NCBI GenBank assembly: GCA_015680685.1
Contig: MNCI01038085.1
Span: 914,145-978,144 of the forward strand
Length of the DNA: 64,000 bases
Direction: 5' to 3'
Source of the DNA: Gnetum montanum
Lineage: Eukaryota > Streptophyta > Gnetopsida > Gnetales > Gnetaceae
The notes beneath the pieces are model-generated. The model worked only from the letters and a program-made list of their open reading frames with translations. It had not been told where the DNA came from and did no database searches. The position numbers and the translations under genes were made by a program. Below, one piece after another: positions 56,900 through 64,000 of the stretch; the first letter of the stretch is position 1; every line of letters begins with the position of its first letter.

Positions 56900-58893
56900 A
56901 AAATATACAAACTTGAGAGCCCAAACAAGAAACTATTGATCAACGTACAACAAAAAGACCTTTCCATGAGCTTAGGATAGCTAGTACACATGTTACCTCT
57001 GTTTATGAACAACCTTGCTCACTATTTTGAATCTTGTCCTTCCAACTCAGTCATGTGGGAGATGGCCACCTATGCTAACCATTTTAGGCCCTTAGTTCTT
57101 TTTGAATTTTTTTTTACATATTTATCCAAATTTTCTTATTTTTTTTACACCATCGTTCATGTTTTTACTATTTCTTTGTGTGCTTGATTTACTTTTATTT
57201 GTCATCCAATAAGTGCTACTAAAGGTGGATTGCATTATATCATATTGATTGCTAATGTTTGGTTTTTACCTTTGAATTATGATGCTGATATTAAGGTATG
57301 GTTCTTTTGGTAAAACAGGCAAAATTCCATGCCATCCACTCATCCATATAACTCTATGGTCTCCTTTGGCTTGGAACTATAAAGTCCCCTTTTTCTAAGT
57401 AAATTTATTAATGAATTGGTGGCTGGGTACTTTTCAAACCAAGGAAAGACTTAAAGGATGAAAAGGATGTGACTTCAAGGGGATTTGATGTATTTGTGCT
57501 AGCCATTCTCTTGGGTTCTTGGATGCTTGTTTCTTGGATTTTCCATCATTATGACATTGTTCAAAAATTAGGAAGCTGAGTGAATAAAAATAAATCTTTG
57601 CATGGTGTGGTTCTCATGGAGAAAAAGAAAAGAAAAGTGAGAATGTATGAATGTTCCCTCTAACTAAGGCCCTTTCTCACATCCTGCTTCCCCATCTCAC
57701 TCTCATCAGGATGGTGGTCACTCTTTGTGAAGGCATTCTTGTTGCTTCAAGAGGATGGATTGGCCAGGTGTATTGATGCGAGGGCACTAAATGTGGTTAG
57801 TTTGAGTTTGGATTTGGGATGAAGTTCTACTTAGTCATCTTAACCATGAAATACACAAGGGGCTTTACACAACCTTGTTCTTAGGATTCCATTCCATTCT
57901 CTCCTCTCCATATTTCTTCCCATTTTCCACCTCATTGCCAGTTTTATCATTAGTTCATTTTGGGTTGATGCATTTTTTTTCTTTGGTGAATTCTTGTGGG
58001 TAAGTTTTTAACTCTTGCTTCCAAATGACATTCCTAGAGCCTACAAACTCTTTGGTTTGTGGGTTTGTCAAGGCATAAAAGTTATGAGCCTACTTTGGGG
58101 AGGACCCACTACCATTTCTTTTTGATGAAATTGTTAATTTCTTTTCCTTAAACATTTCCTGCAATTAATCATCTCTTGTTTCATCCCCATCCATGACATC
58201 CATTTTATTAGCGTTGCCATTGTTATTTTTTCCCATCTTTCTTATTCCTCATATTTTTTCATCTTATAACTACAATAGGTTCACTCTTAGTCATGGGGGC
58301 CCTAGCACAAATTTTTCAATTTTCTCCATTTTACTATTCGCCTAACCCCTACACCTTGGGTGGTCACCTTTGATAAATCTCCAAACTAGTTTCTACCATA
58401 GTAACAACTCAACAAATGCATTTCATATCAAGGTAAGGTATCAATTACATTGTGGTTTATCTATCCTTCCTCATTTGTGACTGTGTTGTGTGTGCATATG
58501 GCGATTATACAAACAATGGACTAGGATTGGAGGAAGCACTCAGGATGGACCAAAACTAGAACATTTACGAAAGAAGCAAGTTTGGTGACATGGCTATGGA
58601 TAAACAATGGAAGGTGCAATCTTAGCATTAGCAGTAACATGCTTCATTTTCTTTCTCTCTCTCTTTCTACAAGCTACAAAATAAAGGCTTGGATGTCATT
58701 TATGTAAGAGTGTCCACCACAATGGTCATGAACACTAATGTTGTAATATGATTATTGATCCATTCACTAGGCACATTGAGTCTGTCATCCCATTCCACCA
58801 TCAGTTGTTAGTTAGTCAATAATCCCATACCTTCCCAATGTTTTGTAAAGAACCTATTTTTTTTCTTCTATTCTCAAGGATGAGTTTTTATTT
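56900..58893 (+). other. El-6 post-pol region
   Basis: About 2 kb matching the same region of El-2 and El-3 on their own strand. Landmarks are 'ggagatggccacctatgcta' (57057), 'agatgtgact'-type blocks near 57470 and 'ggagcctactttggggagga'-type sequence near 58090. AGTCATGGGGG recurs at 58289-58299. No conserved reading frame; the 65-codon frame 56990-57187 is not supported. Confidence 0.65.
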
Positions 58894-58906
58894 AGTCATG
58901 GGGGTA
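58872..58906 (+). promoter_or_regulatory. Polypurine tract of El-6
   Basis: 'caaggatgagtttttattta' then gtcatgggggta, directly before the 3' LTR. Confidence 0.78.
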
Positions 58907-59890
58907 TGATGAGAGTAGTTACTATAATTATTAGAGTGGTTACTCTAGTGGTTACCTTAGTAGTTATTCTAATTGTTAGAGTGGTTACTCTAGTCGTTAC
59001 TCTAATTATTAGAGTGGTTACTCTATTGGTTACTCTAGTAGTTATTCTAATTATTAGAGTGGTTACTTTAGCAGTTATTCTAATTATTAGAGCAATTAAT
59101 CTAATTATTAGAGTAGTTGCTCCCAAGCCTATAAATATAGTGCCCAGGCGCACAATTGGAAAGGAAGTCTTTTAGCAATCAGGTAGTGAAACTCTTGTAG
59201 TTTGTTTGAAAATTAGAGTATTTTCCAAGTGCTTGCAGTAGGAGGTCTAAGTGTGGATGGATCTTTATTTGAGCATTATGTACCTAAGCACACCTTGTGT
59301 ACAACAATAAAGACGAGCTCTTTGATTCATCCTTGCAGCAGTTGAGATTTTTTTTCTTATGCATTTCTTTTATTTTATTTTCTTATGCATTTATTTTATT
59401 TTATGCACTTTAAATTTCTGTTATTAGCATAGTAATTCATTTTGATGAATTAAACAAATCATTAAATTACACAAGCATGACCACTTTGAGCATGCATGTA
59501 ACGCTTGGTAACCTAGTAACAATTACCATTTGGTAATCCTAGTAGTGTTGCACTAGTTCAGGATATGTATAGCAAGTGGGAATGGATGCTGGTGTTAGGA
59601 TTAGTTAGAACTTAGTTAATGAGTAGTTAAGTGAAATTAGTCACTTAGTTACCTCTCTCCTTCCCTAGTAGCACAGGACATAAAAACATAAAAGCTAAAA
59701 AAATCATATGCCTCAAGCTTACTTAACCATACAATCATGACGTATACGTAAGCTTGGGAAGACAACAATCAACCAACCTGTCCTTGTTCCACAAGGGCAC
59801 ATAAGCACTTAGTCCTTGGAATTCGACCAGATCATGCGTGAAATGCTCGTATTCATTTGGTTGAGCATAGGGGTACCTTGCCCCTCATCA
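58907..59890 (+). repeat. El-6 3' LTR
   Basis: 984 bp, longer than its partner mainly because of a longer AGAGTGGTTACTCT array (58919-59116) and an extra 'ttttattttcttatgcattt' stretch near 59370. TATAAATA at about 59129. Confidence 0.92.
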
Positions 59891-60695
59891 TAGTGATAGA
59901 AAATTTTGAAAATTTGGTGCAAGTTTTCTACATAGGCACCCTCCCCTAACTAAATTGAACACTCTATGTTCAACTAGGTTCAAAAACCATGAAAATTGTG
60001 GTGGTATGGAGCAAGATATCGTGTGTGGTAGTTGATTGCATAGAGCCTTAAGCTAAGAGAGAAAAATGCAAAAAATATCCTAGCTGAAATTGATGATAAT
60101 GGATTTTGGAACACCATGGGGGTTATATATATAGTTTTTCTAGACTCGATATAGGGTATATAATGTTGAGGCTAACTCAATATCAAGTCACCAATATCAA
60201 GGTGTTTTAATTTGCATATTATGATGGCATTCACCGTGGAAAATAAAGCTTTGTGATTGGTGGAAGTATTTCAATTTAAATTCAACGTTTTGGAATAAGT
60301 GAGATTTTATATGGAGGTACTAGTACATATTAGAAGACAAAATCCAAGGCATTAAAAGCTTTGAAAAATGCAACAAAAGGGATATTAGACTTATGATATA
60401 GAATGGATTGGTTATATGGTAAGGGAATGGTTCGAGTTTATCCTTTATGCACTTGGAAGGTATAAGATGATGCAGTTGTGTCAAAATAAGTACAATTCAC
60501 AATAGTTATACAATTGGATCCTCCCTATAGCAAGCCTAAGCCTTGAATGCCCTAGTATAACCACACCTAAAAATGTTTGTAAGCACCAAAGGGGTTGAAT
60601 GCAATGCATACCTATGAAATAAAACACACATGTTAAAACCAAAAACTTGAGAAAATAACTCTATGTTACACAAAACCACAAGTTAGTATCATATG
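59891..60695 (-). other. Inverted El-5-type spacer, right of El-6
   Basis: The minus strand matches El-5 from about 42660 back to 41875, including the internal ATATC cluster (about 60145-60215) with tatatatata beside it (60127-60136), and 'ggaggatcc'-type sequence near 60515. It ends at El-7; the last five bases atatg (60691-60695) are the expected left target duplicate of El-7. Confidence 0.8.
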
Positions 60696-61707
60696 TGATG
60701 AGACACGATATCGCATGGGCGGTAATATCACATCCAATGTGATATCGCATCGTCCTCTGCGCTATCGCATATGTGATATCGCGGTCCGTCGTCAAATCAA
60801 TAAATAAGAGGTGGAACTCTCCTTATTTCCTATCCTGGCTAGAAGTATCGAAGCTCTGATAGATTGATCACTCCAAAGATAGATTAATTTCCCATGTGCC
60901 TGTAGTAGGAGTCCTAGAGTGAACGGATCTTTATTCGAGCAACATTGTACCTGAACACAAGTTGTGTATAGTAATAAAGACGAAATTGATTCGATAAACC
61001 TTGCAATACATGGATATGATTTTATTTATTGTTATTTATTGCTTTCCTAGAATGCGGTACGAGTATGAATTGATTAAGAGCATCTAAGGATGTGTATGGC
61101 TAGTCAAGGAATCGGCTGCTCGTCGCATGCGGTATGAGTATGACTTGATTACGAGCATTGTGACTACTTGGTAACCCAGTAGCGTATTCCAGGATCTATA
61201 CTTAGTAATCCCAATGGTAGTCCCAGTGTGTACGGTTAGTCAAAGAATCGGCTACTCATCGCACTTAGGCTAGTTAGGCTCTCAAACCCCTTTCCTCCTA
61301 GCTAGGTGCCTCAGTACGACCAATTCGAGCACATGCATTATGTGTGGTGATCCCAGTAACGATTAGCATTTGGTAGCCACAGTTGCATTGGTTCAGGGTG
61401 TGTACTATAAGTGGGAAGAGATGCTAATGCTAGTTAATTTAGACTTAGGTCCTTAGTTAGAGTTAGTTGGATTTCTCAACCCTTCACCCTTTAGCATAGG
61501 AGAAAAACCAGAAAAGACTATAAAAATCATATACCTCGAACTTACTTAACCATACACCATGACAACAACAAGTGTGGGAAGAGAACGAATGATTAACCTC
61601 AAGTGTTCCATGGGGTGTTTAGGAATTTAGTTTGTGGATTTTGACCGAATCGTGCGTGCTACGCTCGTTTCGTATGGTTGAGTGTAGGGGTACCTTGCCA
61701 CTCATCA
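60696..61707 (+). repeat. El-7 5' LTR
   Basis: 1,012 bp, TGATGAGACACGATATCGC ... CCACTCATCA. GATATCGC / GTGATATC cluster at 60700-60785; TATA-like aataaataagagg at about 60799-60811. The ending shares 'ggttgagtgtaggggtacc' with the other LTRs. Confidence 0.92.
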
Positions 61708-61708
61708 T

Positions 61709-61726
61709 TGGCACCGTTGCCAAGGA
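61709..61726 (+). promoter_or_regulatory. Primer-binding site of El-7 (tRNA-Asp type)
   Basis: TGGCACCGTTGCCAAGGA, one base after the LTR. Confidence 0.85.
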
Positions 61727-61848
61727 CTAAGTGTTTGTGCACCGAATAGAACATAAGGGATATCACTCACATCATTGTGATCCTTAACAAACCTTCTGGT
61801 TAATTAACAAAAAAATTTTATAATGGTAAAATTAGCACACCGATAAAA

Positions 61849-63697
61849 ATGCCTTCTTCTCATAAGAGCAACTCACCACCTAAGGATCATACACGAGTTA
61901 GTTGGCAACATAAAACACATAACCAAAATTAGCCAAGTCCTAAACAATATAAAATGACATATACTCATCCCAATGAGTATATTCCTAATTTCACTTTTAT
62001 TCTCCATCAGGACGAACAACTGCGATGGAGATATTTTAAGGTAACATCATGGTACCCCTAGATCGATCAGTCCCTAACATGCTCTTCCATGCCTTAGCAT
62101 AGATTGGCATGCAAGAACTATTTGCAAATATGTTATGGATGACTTTGACACAAGGGATTATCATCCCACAGATGCCCAACGTATTCGGGACTTAAGGAAG
62201 GAGAGTCAACATACTTTTCTGAAGGGCAAATCCCTGCACATCCTTAGTGAAATAGGAGATGAGGAACCCCTTATCACGGGTTCTTTAAAAAATGACATTC
62301 CCCATCCTAATGATGGTGAGGAGGAAGGATATCAGAATCTACAATCAATGATACATATCCCTAGTTCTGATGCTTATGAACACCAACTATTCATAGAGGG
62401 AACAACCACTTATGCTAAGGACAGGCACTTAGATTGTCATCACGATCAGGGCCGTAGCAGCCGAAGAGAATGCAAGAAAAATCATCATGGAGATGGTTCC
62501 CCTTCTTCTTCCCCTTCTTCACATCACTCACCCTCTCCTTCCACATCTAGATGCAGCCACCATGAATATAAAGGTGAGGATAAAATTAAGAAAGATGAAA
62601 GACCTCGATGGGAAAGTTGAGAGAAAGGACAAGGGCAAGGATGTAGGGAGAGTAGGGAACAACACAGACATCACAGACGTCATGAAAGAGATGATTATGA
62701 TGAGCCCCTACTTGCAACCTGAAGTATGTTTGACATAACAGAGGCAATTAGGATTCCCGCAAGGCATTTGAAAGATAGTCAGATCAAACTATTAGACATG
62801 AACAATATCCCTTGATTTGAAGGGAGATACAATGCTGATTAGCAAAATCATTTACAGGCATTCCATGATTCCTGTACCTTGAAAAATTTAGACAATGAGT
62901 GGCAAAAATTTAAGTTGTTCCCAAGGACAATCACCAAAGAAGCAGAGAGCTAGTACTGGTCCTTAGAACCAGAAACCATTAGGAGGTGGAGTACGATTCT
63001 AGAACTATTTAATGAAAAGTATCAAACGTACTCCAGAGTGTCCAATTTGTGTAAGTAGATCCAAGGATGGAAGCAAGGTCATCATGAACCCTTGGATGCT
63101 TTCATGGCCTGATATTACACATTGTTACATCATTGCTCAAGCCATGGGGATGCTCAGCAAGATCAACTTCACTACATCATGGATGGGCTAAGGCATGAAA
63201 CTAGAAGAACCCTTGGGACTTATGCCCAAGGGCAATTATCAAAACTTAGAGCCCATGAAGTACAAAGCTTGTTGGAGAAAGTAGCAAACAAAGAAGATGA
63301 GCTACGCAAAAGGGAAAGTACGGAAGAGTACAACCGTAATCCCTCCCTTCAAAAGAAGGGAGTGAAATTTTGTGATGAAGAGAATGAGTCACCACTTGGA
63401 GAGTTGGTGAACCAGAAAACCTTGCCAATCCAAAAATTAATAACAAAAATAGCCGCTAAGGTAGATGATGTATGGAGTTCCTTAGACTCTAAAATTGAAA
63501 CCGTCTTAAAAATTGTAGAAGAGTCTAAGGTAGAACAAAGTAGTGACAAAGGTAGGAAAAAGTGGAGAGATTTAAGCCTTGAACATAATAAGGGTAAGGA
63601 AAAAATCACTAACTCCGATGTGGCTATGGACTCTGACACAGATGATGATAGTGGATGTGGGGTCTGCTACTATGAACATCCTAGGGATGTTGCCTAG
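61849..63697 (+). pseudogene. El-7 gag
   Basis: The ATG at 61849 gives MPSSHKSNSPP, with 'THPNEYIPNFTFILHQDEQL' further on. The frame 62135-62620 has 'FDTRDYHPTDAQRIRDLRKE' and a Ser/Pro-rich stretch. The capsid end is open at 63122-63697: 'MDGLRHETRRTLGTYAQGQL', Lys/Glu-rich tail and DSGCGVCYYEHPRDVA, where the last Cys of the Cys/His box is lost. Stops and a frameshift break the middle (62760-63120). Linker sequence follows after a CAG-to-TAG-like stop at 63695. Confidence 0.88.
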
Positions 63698-64000
63698 TTA
63701 TCTCACATCTACAGGAGTCTAGGGTGTATGCGCTTAATCCAAGACTCAACCAACGACAAACACCCTAAAGGTTACCTTATCCACAAGGTAACCCAAGGTA
63801 GTTCCACCAACCACTAACATATTATCCAAGTGGAACTCCCCCACAGCCCATCAGACAACATCAATAGTAGCAATACCCACAGTCATGGGGGATGCCATAG
63901 TCGAAATATTAGTACCCTTACTGGCAGCATGACCCTTATGGATATTCTGTGTAGCAGCCAATTTCTCCAAGTGACTCTATGAGTCACTCAACTCCCAACT
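63698..64000 (+). pseudogene. El-7 gag-pol linker, partial
   Basis: Reads 'SHLQESRVYALNPRLNQ' after gag, then a Pro/Gln/Tyr-rich linker with stops. AGTCATGGGGG at 63881-63891 corresponds to the same motif in the El-2 and El-3 linkers. Confidence 0.75.

Larger units (their letters stand above)
50307..59890 (+). mobile_element. El-6: full-length Ty3/Gypsy (Athila/Tat-like) element with decayed gag-pol
   Basis: Plus strand, about 9.6 kb. LTRs at 50307-51230 and 58907-59890; flanking 5-mers gagtg (50302-50306) and tagtg (59891-59895), a duplication with one change. Contents are primer site, gag (51378-53290), linker, protease largely deleted, RT (54015-54930), RNase H (to about 55660), integrase (55830-56600), post-pol region and polypurine tract. 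Its LTR U3 carries an AGAGTGGTTACTCT array instead of GATATC motifs. Confidence 0.92.
60696..64000 (+). mobile_element. El-7: Ty3/Gypsy (Athila/Tat-like) element, 5' part, runs off the window
   Basis: Plus strand. 5' LTR 60696-61707, primer site 61709-61726, gag 61849-63697 and the start of the gag-pol linker to 64000. Gag, primer site and LTR are closest to El-2. Whether it has pol cannot be seen. Confidence 0.9.

Overview
The window is repeat-filled nuclear DNA of a seed plant and holds no intact host gene. It has two components: a decayed nuclear copy of plastid DNA (NUPT), and a nested pile of Ty3/Gypsy LTR retrotransposons. The NUPT includes chlB (light-independent protochlorophyllide reductase subunit B). 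Angiosperm plastids lack chlB, so a gymnosperm is the most likely source (inference; ferns and other chlB-bearing land plants are not formally excluded). The plastid genes carry many C-to-T and G-to-A changes, stops and frameshifts, as expected of an old methylated nuclear copy. All similarity statements were made by eye; no alignment or database search was run.

Layout. 1-698: 3' part of an LTR (El-1). 699-862 and 8316-8578: rrn16 split by El-2 (863-8315, minus strand, 5-bp target duplication ACCAG), an element that keeps gag and protease but has lost RT, RNase H and integrase. 8579-20613: the main NUPT block, with trnV-GAC, rps12 exons 2-3, rps7, trnL-CAA, about two thirds of ycf2, chlB, a 282-bp fold-back, the psaA 5' part and ycf3 exon 3. 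20614-30420: El-3, minus strand, target duplication CAAAG, inserted in ycf3 intron 2. 30421-about 31770: rest of ycf3 intron 2, exon 2 and part of intron 1.

From about 31770 no plastid sequence was recognised. El-4 (about 31770-37511, plus) is 5'-truncated, and its 3' LTR sits in the 5' LTR of El-5 (37512-46757, plus). El-5 shares its right LTR with a second gag region (46758-49589). That region runs into an inverted El-5-like segment (49590-50306 and 59891-60695). The inverted segment is interrupted by El-6 (50307-59890, plus, decayed gag-pol) and ends at El-7 (60696 to window end, plus, LTR and gag).

Two kinds of element occur. El-2, El-3, El-6 and El-7 are or derive from gag-pol elements with the tRNA-Asp-type primer site and order typical of the Athila/Tat side of Ty3/Gypsy. 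El-4 and El-5 show no pol. El-5 carries gag, a long spacer resembling the post-integrase region of the gag-pol elements, and a second ORF (ORF2) with a coiled-coil-like C-terminal part. Both kinds share the polypurine tract, LTR termini and (El-5) primer site, so the gag+ORF2 family looks like a non-autonomous partner that borrowed pol in trans (inference). It also has a U3-like GATATC/TATA module upstream of ORF2. This family is the most interesting system in the window.
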